Source of the DNA: a bacterium
GTDB lineage: Bacteria; UBP7; UBA6624
Length of the DNA stretch: 7,696 nucleotides
Assembly (NCBI GenBank): GCA_014384545.1
Contig: JACNFQ010000082.1
Location: forward strand, 1 to 7,696
Direction of reading: 5' to 3'
The notes beneath the pieces are model-generated. The model saw nothing but the letters and a program-made list of their open reading frames with translations. It searched no databases and was not told the DNA's origin. The position numbers and the translations under genes were made by a program. Below, one piece after another: positions 1 to 7,259 of this stretch; positions within the stretch are counted from its first letter, which is position 1; each line of letters starts with the position of its first letter.

Positions 1-471
1 TTTGAGATTGGAGGGGTAGGGCGGGTCCATTACGGCACGCCGACCCAAACCCAAAACTCGCCTGTTGAAGTGATCTGGGACGTTGACTTTTCTCCCCCAT
101 TCCCTTGGTGGGTTTTGGGATTTGTTCCCCTAGGTCTTCTTGGTTACCTTATCCTTAGTCGTGCCCGCTTTCCTTCTTCTTTGTCCTTGGAAACACCTCA
201 TTCTAGATTCCGCCCTTCTAGAGTGGGCACCCATACCTTTCCATGGTCTCCGCAATCTGTGGAGATAGAGAAGAAGAAGGGAGTCTTGGTGGGCAAGTTA
301 TGGGCAGGGAAGCGTCCTAGGATCGTTCTGGTAGAAGAGGCGGTCGTCAATGGAAGGTCGCGTCGAAAGGGAAGTTCGTTCACTTTAAGGGATGGAGATA
401 GGGTCTCTTGGGGCGAATATGTGATAACCTACCAAGATAGCCGATCAAGGGGTCGGCGAAGGAGAGTTTGA
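1..471 (+). CDS. C-terminal part of a single-pass membrane protein with a cytoplasmic FHA-like domain (5' end outside the window)
   Basis: The frame is open from the first base, so this is the last 156 residues of a longer protein; the in-frame GTG at 70 is not taken as a start because coding continues upstream of it and it lacks a ribosome binding site. Visible parts: a beta-rich stretch (residues 1-29), a transmembrane helix at about residues 36-52 (WWVLGFVPLGLLGYLIL) followed by SRAR, which puts the C-terminus in the cytoplasm by the positive-inside rule, then a beta-rich domain at about 75-145. Its end, VNGR (about 116-119) followed by LRDGDRVSWGEYVITY (129-144), looks like the last strands of an FHA domain. 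The phosphothreonine-binding SRxH motif of classical FHA domains is not seen, so the domain may be divergent or another beta fold. The tail SRSRGRRRRV is strongly basic. In published clusters with large tubulin-like proteins a vWA membrane protein is the usual neighbour; no vWA is visible here, but it would lie upstream. The TGA overlaps the next ATG by one base. Confidence 0.85.
   Translation, partial: FEIGGVGRVHYGTPTQTQNSPVEVIWDVDFSPPFPWWVLGFVPLGLLGYLILSRARFPSSLSLETPHSRFRPSRVGTHTFPWSPQSVEIEKKKGVLVGKLWAGKRPRIVLVEEAVVNGRSRRKGSSFTLRDGDRVSWGEYVITYQDSRSRGRRRRV
459..464 (+). promoter_or_regulatory. Ribosome binding site deciding the start of the tubulin-like gene
   Basis: AAGGAG lies 6 bases before ATG 471, ideal spacing. 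It supports ATG 471 over the TTG at 468, which would add only one residue. The site lies inside the end of the upstream gene, so translation of the two genes is probably coupled. Confidence 0.75.
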
Positions 472-3400
472 TGGCATACATCTTTATCGGTTTGGGTGGT
501 ACAGGAACGAAAATTATCAACCATGCTGCCGAGGCTATCCGCAAATCACATGGAGAAGAGACTTTGGGGCAGTGTCGATTTATCAGCGTAGACACATGTT
601 TGCAAGACATGGAGGCTTTTACGACGAAGATTCCTGGTCGCTATCTGAGAATGGTACGCATTGGTGATACGGGTGGCCCCCAGATTCTTGAAAGGTGGGG
701 AGTGGAATACAAGCCCGCAGAGGTGGATAAGTTCTTCTATTCTTGGTTTCCCCGTCGAGGCGAACCGGGAGAGACCCAAATGGGCGGATTTTCCGAGGGT
801 GCTCAGGGTATGCGTATTGGAGGCCGGCTCGCTTTTTTCTACAATGCCGAGCGATTTGTAGACGCTTTTCGAGCACAAGTTGCTCAATTGGGCGAGATCT
901 CTACCGAAAAGGGACAGCGAATCGACTCCAGCGACCTCTCTGTCTTCATTGCAGCCTCTTTCTCTAACGGAACGGGGGGGGGCTGTTTCTTGGACGTCGC
1001 CAATATGGTTCGTCGCGTTATTCGGTCTGATATTGTCCAAGGGAATGCCCAAGTCAATGGCGTCTTCTTTACAGGGGATGTTGCTGCACGATTCCATAAA
1101 GGGAGTGGCGCTGCGAATGTCGCTAAAAGGTGGCGAAGGAATGGTATCCATTGCCTTGTAGAGACAGATTACTGGTTACGAAGCCAAAGTTTCCGTGAGC
1201 GCAAAGGGGGTACAAGAGAGTATGACCTTTACTACCCTTCGGTTAAGGATGCTTCTATCCAGCGTGACAGAGCGAGCGAACTAGAAGGAGAGCTCTTCAG
1301 TGTAGTCTACTTAGTAGGACCCAAGAATGCGCGGAGCAACAGCCTTGCCACCTACGACCATTACGTGAGCATTGCAGCTGAATCTCTTGTGGGGCTAGCG
1401 ATTACGCACGGTGCTCGACTTACCGATGAATTGCCCGAGCTAAAGCGCCCCGATGATGATGGTTCACCTAGGAAATATGCATCTTTGGGCCGTGTCAAAT
1501 TGGAGTTTCCTGTCAAAGCCGTTCGTGAGACCCTGGGAAACAAGGTGGCTGGGGATTCCCTAAAGACTTGGCTAAAGAGTCAGGGAACGAAGGATCCGCT
1601 AAAAGAGGCCAAGTCTTTTGCAAGCCAGCATAACTTAGATATCGAGAGCTTGGCCTCTACAGATTTGGATCCTGTAACGGGACTTATGACGGTCTTAGAA
1701 AAGCCCCGTACGATTGACGCATTCCGAACCATTAGATCGATCGCAGAAAACGGTGGTGAAGGAGCCGAAACAGGCGCCGATGTCCGCCGTGTGATTCAAG
1801 ATTTACAGGAGCATCTAGAAGCAGCCCGTACACGTTATCGTGAAGCGCGTGACGAAGCGTTAGCCCGTCACTTTGAAGCTGGATCAGATACGTTGTTGTT
1901 AGAAATTGGAACCGTCGCTAGCGAGTCTGGTTTGGGGGCTGCCAGAGCAGAACTAAACGCACTTATTGATCATCTTGATGGGGTTGCTGAGAATCTCTTT
2001 CGCCAGGTCGAAGCTAGGCGCAAAGATCCTCACAGACGTGCCACCTTGGATGAGAATTTCTCCGGAGACGTTGAAGATCTTTTCGAGGGTGTTGGCAAGT
2101 TGCCCTGGGGCAAGAAGAAGCGGCTTAGAAACGCCCAAGATCAAGCTGCAGCAGACTTGGTTGATCGTGTCAGCACAGCGATGGTGGAAGGTGATTTGGA
2201 TAGAGTCCATGGTCTTCTTTCAACCCAAATCGATTTGTGGCGCACTTGGGCTGTTCGGTTGGAGCGATTGGTTGAGGAATTGGGAAGTTATTCTGATGGG
2301 TTGGGACGAAGCACCGCACCAAAGAATGCCGATAGCTCTCTTGAATATGTCGTTGCGGCATCGAACGCTCGTTTCTTAGCCCATCTCTCGGAGAGCTTTA
2401 CGGGGGACAAGGAAGTCTTAGACCAAGTCCCTAGGTTTTTGGGTGAAGTGGGCACATGGGTTGGCCATTCCTTCTTGTCGCCAAATGGCCCCCTGACCCA
2501 ACGACATTGGGACGGGGTACCGGATGCTGATGCCACTAGAGCCCTGCAGAGCATTGTAAACCGATTTACGACAGGGCTTTTGCCCGATGAATCTCCCTTG
2601 TTGCCTCATAGCCTTGAAGAAGGCCTAAAGAGATATATCGATTGGATACTTGCACCTTATTGGAGGGCTGCTGAGAGAAAAGAGAGTAATAAGGCGAAAG
2701 AGATTCTTCATCAAGCCGGGAAAGAGGATCCCCTCCTTTTCAACGAAAGGGCAAGAGAGAGACTTCGTACGACACTTGAAGAAGGTGCTTTGTCGGGACC
2801 CGAGCGAAAAGAGCGCGACCGAAAAGATCTCGTTGCCGAATTGATTACCCGTCTCGCCAAGAAGGCAGCGCCTTGGTTGGGTGTGCCCGAACAGGCGTGG
2901 GATGCCGGTCCCAAGAGTTTCCTGCGCATCAATGAGCGCGCAAACAGTTGGTTGGTGGATATTGCGGGTAGCATGACCGAAACGATGTCTGCACAGGTAG
3001 GCGAAGTGGGCAGTCATGTCCTGGCCTTAACCACTTTTGCAGGGGGGGCTTCCTTAAAGTCACTATTCCCGGCCAACCGCCATAGAGAGATGTGGGAAGC
3101 TAGTTTTGATGATATCCCTCCCCCGTGGCCCGACAAGAGGTATTTCAAAACGCCTATTCGTGGTGGGGACTCTTGGTTCCATGATCCTTGGGAAGGTGTG
3201 GGCAGTGCTTTAGCCGACAAGATTCTTATTGCACTCGTCCTTCTCCATGGCTTAGACCACATTACATGGCTGCGCCCTGATAAAGGGAAAGGGAAAGACC
3301 GCCTCGTTGCCAAGACGAAATTGGGAGCGTGGATTCAAGAGGGAACGAATTTGGGTCTTGGCTGGGATGCAGCTGTAACGCAAGCCCAAGTGATGCCTTC

Positions 3401-3656
3401 AACTGATTTGGAAGGACTCTTTGCTCATTTGGGGGGAGAGATTCGACGCATCTGGGCTTCTGCGCCTCAAAAGGGTGAAGCGCGTGTCGCCCTTCAAGAT
3501 CTACTCAAGCCTGCTCAAGAGGGGTTCAATGCCCGCACAAAGGGACCCAAGAAGGAACAATGGGATGCTTTGTACCGGAAAGTTACAACTTATCTTGACC
3601 CGCAGGCACCAGAGAAGATTGACGAGATAAAGAACTTGTTTGCACCGGGTGCCTAA
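471..3656 (+). CDS. Large tubulin/FtsZ-superfamily GTP-binding protein (Tubulin_2-like) with long helical C-terminus
   Basis: The 1061-residue product starts MAYIFIGLGGTGTK, a hydrophobic strand leading into the first nucleotide-binding glycine loop (residues 7-14) of tubulin/FtsZ proteins. Strand 2 ends in SVDT (39-42). The family signature, the loop that holds the GTP phosphates, is SNGTGGGCFLD at 165-175, matching [SAG]GGTG[SAG]G with N for the first G. NGVFFTGD (196-203) and the helix ANVAKRWRRNGIHCLVETDY (215-234) sit where FtsZ has its T5 loop and the ribose/base-contacting helix. AAESLVGLAITHGA (302-315) may be the core helix H7; I do not see an NxDxxD T7 catalytic loop after it. Residues ~350-1061 are mainly charged helical sequence without recognised domains or transmembrane helices; a hydrophobic helix lies near 916-931. 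At 1061 residues it is far longer than FtsZ (~380-400). It probably binds GTP in the cytoplasm and assembles with the membrane proteins encoded around it. Family assignment is firm; polymerisation and GTP hydrolysis are inference. Confidence 0.9.
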   Translation: MAYIFIGLGGTGTKIINHAAEAIRKSHGEETLGQCRFISVDTCLQDMEAFTTKIPGRYLRMVRIGDTGGPQILERWGVEYKPAEVDKFFYSWFPRRGEPGETQMGGFSEGAQGMRIGGRLAFFYNAERFVDAFRAQVAQLGEISTEKGQRIDSSDLSVFIAASFSNGTGGGCFLDVANMVRRVIRSDIVQGNAQVNGVFFTGDVAARFHKGSGAANVAKRWRRNGIHCLVETDYWLRSQSFRERKGGTREYDLYYPSVKDASIQRDRASELEGELFSVVYLVGPKNARSNSLATYDHYVSIAAESLVGLAITHGARLTDELPELKRPDDDGSPRKYASLGRVKLEFPVKAVRETLGNKVAGDSLKTWLKSQGTKDPLKEAKSFASQHNLDIESLASTDLDPVTGLMTVLEKPRTIDAFRTIRSIAENGGEGAETGADVRRVIQDLQEHLEAARTRYREARDEALARHFEAGSDTLLLEIGTVASESGLGAARAELNALIDHLDGVAENLFRQVEARRKDPHRRATLDENFSGDVEDLFEGVGKLPWGKKKRLRNAQDQAAADLVDRVSTAMVEGDLDRVHGLLSTQIDLWRTWAVRLERLVEELGSYSDGLGRSTAPKNADSSLEYVVAASNARFLAHLSESFTGDKEVLDQVPRFLGEVGTWVGHSFLSPNGPLTQRHWDGVPDADATRALQSIVNRFTTGLLPDESPLLPHSLEEGLKRYIDWILAPYWRAAERKESNKAKEILHQAGKEDPLLFNERARERLRTTLEEGALSGPERKERDRKDLVAELITRLAKKAAPWLGVPEQAWDAGPKSFLRINERANSWLVDIAGSMTETMSAQVGEVGSHVLALTTFAGGASLKSLFPANRHREMWEASFDDIPPPWPDKRYFKTPIRGGDSWFHDPWEGVGSALADKILIALVLLHGLDHITWLRPDKGKGKDRLVAKTKLGAWIQEGTNLGLGWDAAVTQAQVMPSTDLEGLFAHLGGEIRRIWASAPQKGEARVALQDLLKPAQEGFNARTKGPKKEQWDALYRKVTTYLDPQAPEKIDEIKNLFAPGA
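974..982 (+). repeat. Nine-G homopolymer inside the GTP-binding signature of the tubulin-like gene
   Basis: Nine consecutive G residues form the codons ACG GGG GGG GGC, that is the T-G-G-G of the SNGTGGGC phosphate-binding loop. The reading frame is intact in this copy. A slip of one base here would truncate the protein after about 170 residues. Confidence 0.9.
3042..3048 (+). repeat. Seven-G homopolymer in the tubulin-like gene
   Basis: Seven consecutive G residues in the C-terminal part of the tubulin-like gene, encoding the GG of FAGGAS (about residues 858-859). The frame is intact. Confidence 0.85.
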
Positions 3657-3662
3657 GAGGGA
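3656..3662 (+). promoter_or_regulatory. Ribosome binding site deciding the start of the two-TM membrane gene
   Basis: AGAGGGA ends 4 bases before ATG 3667 (GAGG to ATG spacing is 6). It begins on the last base of the preceding stop codon. It favours ATG 3667 over the in-frame TTG 3640 and GTG 3649, which lie inside the upstream gene without a good purine-rich site. Confidence 0.65.
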
Positions 3663-3666
3663 CGCC

Positions 3667-5919
3667 ATGGGGGCGTTCCGTTCGGGCATTCTTTATGCCG
3701 GGCAGGACCCCGATCGCTTTCGGGGATTCGTTGAGGGGTTAACACCCTTCCTGCCATGGGATCGGGGCAATGCCCCTCTTCCACGCCTTTTTTTGGCACC
3801 CCATACAGATCAACTAGAGGCGAACAAGGTGTGGGTTGAAGGGGGGGTTAGATGGGTGCTGGGCGGAGCGAAAGGGGGGCATATCTTCTTGGTTTTGGAC
3901 AGCTCTCACCCCGATGCATCTCTCCATGCCCTTAGATTACTTTCCCAGAAGAAACGGCGCGACATTGGCGCTGTTCGTAGCCGCACTTCTGCTGTCATCG
4001 TTCTCCGTGGGGATAGAGAGACGAAGGCAGATTTCCTTACCCAAGTGGGCGATCTGCTTTCACCAAAGGGGGCTACCTCATCCCTCCTAGCCGATTACCC
4101 CCTTATACCATGGCCTATCTTCGTCATCGACCCCCAGTCGCGCTGGGATAGACCGTTGGGCATTGAAGAGATTGAGGCTCTGTCGGCGCTGTGGTCTTTG
4201 CTTATGCTCTCTCCTCACGAGGAGCTTTTGGCTTGGGATGCCCAGCAACTAAAGACGGTCATGGACGCGTCCTTAGTGAAATGGGGGGGGAAAGGCGTAC
4301 CACCGCTCCTTGCCGAAGGACGAATCGCCCTTCTTCTTTCGTCCCCCTGGATTCAAGCTCAAGCACAACGACTGCAGAATGCAGAATGGCGTTTGGAGGG
4401 TCGCAAATCTCCACTAAGAGATGACCCCGAGAAATGGGCAGATCGATTCAAGAATGAGATCCCCAAAGTCATTTCTCTCAATAGCGAAGGGATTTCCCTG
4501 GAAGAAGAGAAGGCACTCGTCGAGAGCCTCGTCTCATCACCAGGAGGGGATGGTCGCAACTTAGAGGCTAGGTTGCTTCGACGCCACGGTGCTTTGGGGG
4601 TAGATGTGGCAGCGATGCGTGTAGCGAAGACAACAGACAAGATTGCCACCCAATGGAAAGAGGGGCTTCTCCACAAGGCGACTTCGTTATCAGCTGTGCG
4701 TACCCGGATCTCCATAGCCAACGCGTTGCGGGCAGCGCTCAATGAAGCTGTTTCCGACGAAGAGAAGGAGCAAAGTAAACGGGGGGCAGCGGTTTCATCA
4801 TCGTTGGTCGCTATGGGCGAAAATGTAGGAAAAGAGCGTTCAAGGAGACTTGCAAAAGATGATCTTCCCCAATCTTGGTTCCCCTCATCTAGCCAAATTC
4901 AGCGTGTGGGATGGGCAACGACCGCCGCGATCTGGTTGCTCCTTTTACCCCTAATGGTTTGGCCGTGGATCCATGAGCCTTCTGGTTGGCAACTTCTTGC
5001 GTACCAAGGTTGGCAAAGTGCTGCTACATTTCAGGACGCGATGGGTACGATGTGGTGGGCATCCGCTCTTGAAAGAGTTTGGCTAAATGCGATCCAGGCT
5101 TCGACACCCTTAGAAGCAAAGGCGATCATTGAGGCGGCGACAACGAGGTTGTTTCATTTCCGTCTGGGGTTCTCCCTTCTCCTCTTCCTTCTTGGGGTCG
5201 GGCTCTCGTTTCTCCACAGAAGAAGAACGAGCCAAGCGATTCAAAGGATGAAGGATGAGCGAATCACCTGGAAGGCAGAGAGAGAAGGTGAGCCACTCCA
5301 AAGGTCTATTCTCCATGGAGCCCGCCAATTCCTTGAATCGCGGCAATCCTTTCTGGAAAGTGGGCTATATCTTGGTGGCCTTTCTTCGGCACTTCGCCAT
5401 GTGGAATCTGTTCTTGGTTGGCTGGAGGGACAGAGTGCAACCCTAGAAGCTTTGAGAGATCAAGTGGAGAAAACGCGTGGTCGCTTAGAAGGGTTGGCTT
5501 CGGGCTCTTCTTTCTTCTCTAACCTAGACCCCTTAGCACTGACCAAGAACCGCCCCGCACCTCCCGTGACGAGCAAGAGTGATTTAACTGATTGGGAAAG
5601 AGAAGTCGTCGTCGCTTCTGAAGTGCCCAAAGCGCTTGATAGGTATATTGCCCGTTCGCCTCCACCGCACCAAGATTGGATGAACGAACTTGATCTTAGG
5701 GATGTAGGTTCCTTAAGAAGTGGTCAGCCTAGCGATGAGAGTCTCTTTGTTTTTGGTAACGAGCGGATTCCCGGCGAAGGCATTCTCCGAGGTGTGCGAG
5801 GCGGTGAAGGTTTTGAATCGGAATCCACCCTGCCCATATCTGGTGCAGAAACGATTCTTGTGGCGGGAATGAGATTGGGATTGGTGCCTCGTTCGTTCTT
5901 CAAGGAGAGCAAGAAATGA
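3667..5919 (+). CDS. Uncharacterised two-transmembrane-helix protein with large cytoplasmic domains
   Basis: I do not recognise a named family in this 750-residue product. The start ATG 3667 (MGAFRSGILYAGQ) was chosen for its ribosome binding site and 10-base distance from the preceding stop. Residues ~1-400 have no signal peptide and contain alternating hydrophobic strands, HIFLVLDSS (72-80), SAVIVLRGD (108-116) and PIFVIDPQS (150-158), suggesting an alpha/beta fold; no Walker A, GTPase or intact MIDAS motif is visible. Two transmembrane helices follow at about 416-434 (AIWLLLLPLMVWPW) and 495-516 (GFSLLLFLLGVGLSFL), separated by about 60 residues that should be extracytoplasmic. HRRRT after the second helix places the C-terminus inside. 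Residues ~520-620 are amphipathic and possibly coiled-coil. The end overlaps the next start as ATGA. It may be the cytoplasmic-facing scaffold that links the tubulin-like protein to the membrane; that role rests on position and topology alone. Confidence 0.85.
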   Translation: MGAFRSGILYAGQDPDRFRGFVEGLTPFLPWDRGNAPLPRLFLAPHTDQLEANKVWVEGGVRWVLGGAKGGHIFLVLDSSHPDASLHALRLLSQKKRRDIGAVRSRTSAVIVLRGDRETKADFLTQVGDLLSPKGATSSLLADYPLIPWPIFVIDPQSRWDRPLGIEEIEALSALWSLLMLSPHEELLAWDAQQLKTVMDASLVKWGGKGVPPLLAEGRIALLLSSPWIQAQAQRLQNAEWRLEGRKSPLRDDPEKWADRFKNEIPKVISLNSEGISLEEEKALVESLVSSPGGDGRNLEARLLRRHGALGVDVAAMRVAKTTDKIATQWKEGLLHKATSLSAVRTRISIANALRAALNEAVSDEEKEQSKRGAAVSSSLVAMGENVGKERSRRLAKDDLPQSWFPSSSQIQRVGWATTAAIWLLLLPLMVWPWIHEPSGWQLLAYQGWQSAATFQDAMGTMWWASALERVWLNAIQASTPLEAKAIIEAATTRLFHFRLGFSLLLFLLGVGLSFLHRRRTSQAIQRMKDERITWKAEREGEPLQRSILHGARQFLESRQSFLESGLYLGGLSSALRHVESVLGWLEGQSATLEALRDQVEKTRGRLEGLASGSSFFSNLDPLALTKNRPAPPVTSKSDLTDWEREVVVASEVPKALDRYIARSPPPHQDWMNELDLRDVGSLRSGQPSDESLFVFGNERIPGEGILRGVRGGEGFESESTLPISGAETILVAGMRLGLVPRSFFKESKK
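3833..3863 (+). other. Candidate G-quadruplex sequence on the coding strand
   Basis: Four G tracts, GGG (3833-3835), GGGGGGG (3841-3847), GGG (3854-3856) and GGG (3861-3863), are separated by loops of 5, 6 and 4 bases, which satisfies the common G3N1-7 pattern. A fifth tract of six G follows at 3874-3879. It lies about 165 bases into the two-TM gene and would form in the mRNA or the coding DNA strand. Confidence 0.4.
4283..4290 (+). repeat. Eight-G homopolymer in the two-TM membrane gene
   Basis: Eight consecutive G residues encode the W-G-G of KWGGKG (about residues 206-208). The frame is intact here. Confidence 0.85.
5903..5907 (+). promoter_or_regulatory. Ribosome binding site for the four-TM membrane gene
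   Basis: AGGAG lies 8 bases before ATG 5916, within the last codons of the preceding gene. Together with the ATGA stop/start overlap it points to coupled translation. Confidence 0.7.
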
Positions 5920-7259
5920 GCGGTCGACCCTTTGGCTCTGTCGTGCGGCAAGCCTTCTTTCTTGCCATAGGGCTTCTGACGCACAATATCTTTTTTTGGA
6001 TACTCTATCAAACTGTTCCCATGGTGACTTGGGGAACGCGGCCAGGTGCCCCTTTCTTGATGGGATTCCCGACCAAAGCATCCCCTTGGGATGTCGTTGC
6101 TCCTCTCTTGTTATTCGGGGGGATTGGCGCTTTCTCACTTTGGCGTGCGGGACAATCACCCTCCAAGATTGACCGATCTTGGGGGGGGGCCGTCAAGGCT
6201 CTCAGAAAACCGATTTCTGCTCTAGGGGTTGCTGCGTTCATTTTCGGTCTGTTCTGGATCGTTGGAGCCTTTGGTGGGTGGGGCATCCGCTGGGTGATTC
6301 CATCCTCTCTAACACCACAGAAGGTCATGGCTAGGAGAATTGATGAGACATTGGGGGGAGGTTCAATCGTCCACTTTACCCAAGGTTTAACGTCAACTCA
6401 ACGACTCTATGATGGGGATGCCTCAGTCTGGGATGCCTTAGAGCGGGATCTTCTTGTCGAGATTAGGTGGAGCCCAGAAAATGAAGATGCCAGTCGCCCC
6501 GACTGGTATGAAGGGATATGGGCTCCCCATTGCGCCGAACCGATAAGCAAAGATGGTTGTTTTGGCTCGAAGGGTGGTGTGGCACAGATGATTGAGCATT
6601 TGACCTATGTCGTGCTTGGTGATACACCCCCTTGGCGACAGACAGGGATTCCCCCATGTCGGTCCGGTTGGGATACCGACCCTCAAGATGGTCTCATTCA
6701 AACGAAAGAGTTCGGGAAAGAGAGCTTTGGGCAACAAGGTATTGGTTGTACTCTATCAGGGGCAGTTCTTGCCGATTGGCGGGATTGCAGGGGATGTATG
6801 CATCCTCCTGAATTCGAAAAGTGGGATGGGGTTGCGGGATATCGCCTATTCCAACGCATTGCACGATTGGATGGTGGTGCGGATCCCCACAAACTTTCGG
6901 TGAGTGAAGAAGACTTATCATTGCTCTTTTCTCGGTGGACATTGCTACCTTTCTTTTGGGGGGCCACTCTTCTTTGGCTTGGTTTTCTTATACGGGGTAT
7001 AGGTGACGAATCAGATAGGCTCAATCTAAGCGAGCCCCTACAGATCCATGTAAGACGAACCCACCCCCTTAAGTTTTTGGCTCGGGTTAACCTAGGAAAG
7101 TTCCATAAAGCGATGGCCCAATTGGGAGAAGCTGTCAATGGCATATCCACGCGCAAAGCTGAAGGTCTGACGCCACCTAAGTGGGTTGAGGATGGTGCCG
7201 ATGAAGGAGAATCAGATGTCGGTGATGATGACGGCGGTGATATCGAGGTGGTGGGATGA
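5916..7259 (+). CDS. Uncharacterised four-transmembrane-helix protein with Cys-containing extracytoplasmic domain and acidic tail
   Basis: The 447-residue product is not one I recognise. Transmembrane helices are at about residues 12-33 (AFFLAIGLLTHNIFFWILY), 59-76 (VVAPLLLFGGIGAFSLW), 100-122 (GVAAFIFGLFWIVGAFGG) and 342-360 (LLPFFWGATLLWLGFLI). Basic residues before helix 1 (R4, R11), in the loop 77-99 (R, K, K, R, K, R) and after helix 4 (R360) give an N-in, C-in topology. This leaves residues ~127-340 outside the cytoplasm as one large domain with six cysteines (206, 215, 248, 278, 291, 294) and many Trp, Asp and Pro residues; all the cysteines of the protein are in this domain, as expected for disulfides. 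The cytoplasmic tail 361-447 ends in a strongly acidic, Gly-rich stretch (DEGESDVGDDDGGDIE). ATGA overlaps join it to both neighbours, so it is probably made in fixed ratio with them and forms part of the same membrane complex, possibly its outward-facing sensor or channel part (inference). Confidence 0.85.
   Translation: MSGRPFGSVVRQAFFLAIGLLTHNIFFWILYQTVPMVTWGTRPGAPFLMGFPTKASPWDVVAPLLLFGGIGAFSLWRAGQSPSKIDRSWGGAVKALRKPISALGVAAFIFGLFWIVGAFGGWGIRWVIPSSLTPQKVMARRIDETLGGGSIVHFTQGLTSTQRLYDGDASVWDALERDLLVEIRWSPENEDASRPDWYEGIWAPHCAEPISKDGCFGSKGGVAQMIEHLTYVVLGDTPPWRQTGIPPCRSGWDTDPQDGLIQTKEFGKESFGQQGIGCTLSGAVLADWRDCRGCMHPPEFEKWDGVAGYRLFQRIARLDGGADPHKLSVSEEDLSLLFSRWTLLPFFWGATLLWLGFLIRGIGDESDRLNLSEPLQIHVRRTHPLKFLARVNLGKFHKAMAQLGEAVNGISTRKAEGLTPPKWVEDGADEGESDVGDDDGGDIEVVG
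6181..6189 (+). repeat. Nine-G homopolymer in the four-TM membrane gene
   Basis: Nine consecutive G residues encode the end of W, then G, G and the first base of A in SWGGAV (about residues 88-93), in the cytoplasmic loop between helices 2 and 3. The frame is intact. Slippage would remove helices 3 and 4 and the outer domain. Confidence 0.9.
7245..7250 (+). promoter_or_regulatory. Ribosome binding site for the helicase-like gene
   Basis: GAGGTG lies 5 bases before ATG 7256, inside the last codons of the preceding gene. It supports this ATG as the start of the helicase-like protein. Confidence 0.65.

Noticed and set aside
468-470. TTG at 468 as the start of the tubulin-like gene
   Set aside because: ATG follows immediately at 471 with ideal spacing to AAGGAG.
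70-471. GTG at 70 as the start of gene 1
   Set aside because: The frame is open to the first base with coding-like sequence, and there is no ribosome binding site before 70; the gene starts upstream of the window.
546-1151. 201-residue open frame on the minus strand
   Set aside because: It lies wholly opposite the conserved tubulin domain, including the signature loop, and its product shows no recognisable motif; it is a shadow frame.
3281-3299. Short tandem AAAGGG repeat in the tubulin-like gene
   Set aside because: Only about three units, explained by the Lys/Gly coding of KGKGK.
3640-3666. TTG 3640 or GTG 3649 as the start of the two-TM gene
   Set aside because: They lie in the end of the previous gene and have no good ribosome binding site; ATG 3667 has one.
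3892-3918. vWA MIDAS motif (DSSHP) in the two-TM protein
   Set aside because: DxSxS needs a second Ser where this sequence has Pro, and the later Thr and Asp motifs are not seen.
5713-6159. 148-residue minus-strand frame across the gene 3/4 junction
   Set aside because: It is antisense to two coupled real genes with intact frames and has no motif or ribosome binding site that I can support.
6786-6803. Haem c attachment motif in the four-TM protein (CRGCMH)
   Set aside because: The c-type haem motif is CxxCH; here Met separates the second Cys from His, so covalent haem binding is not supported.
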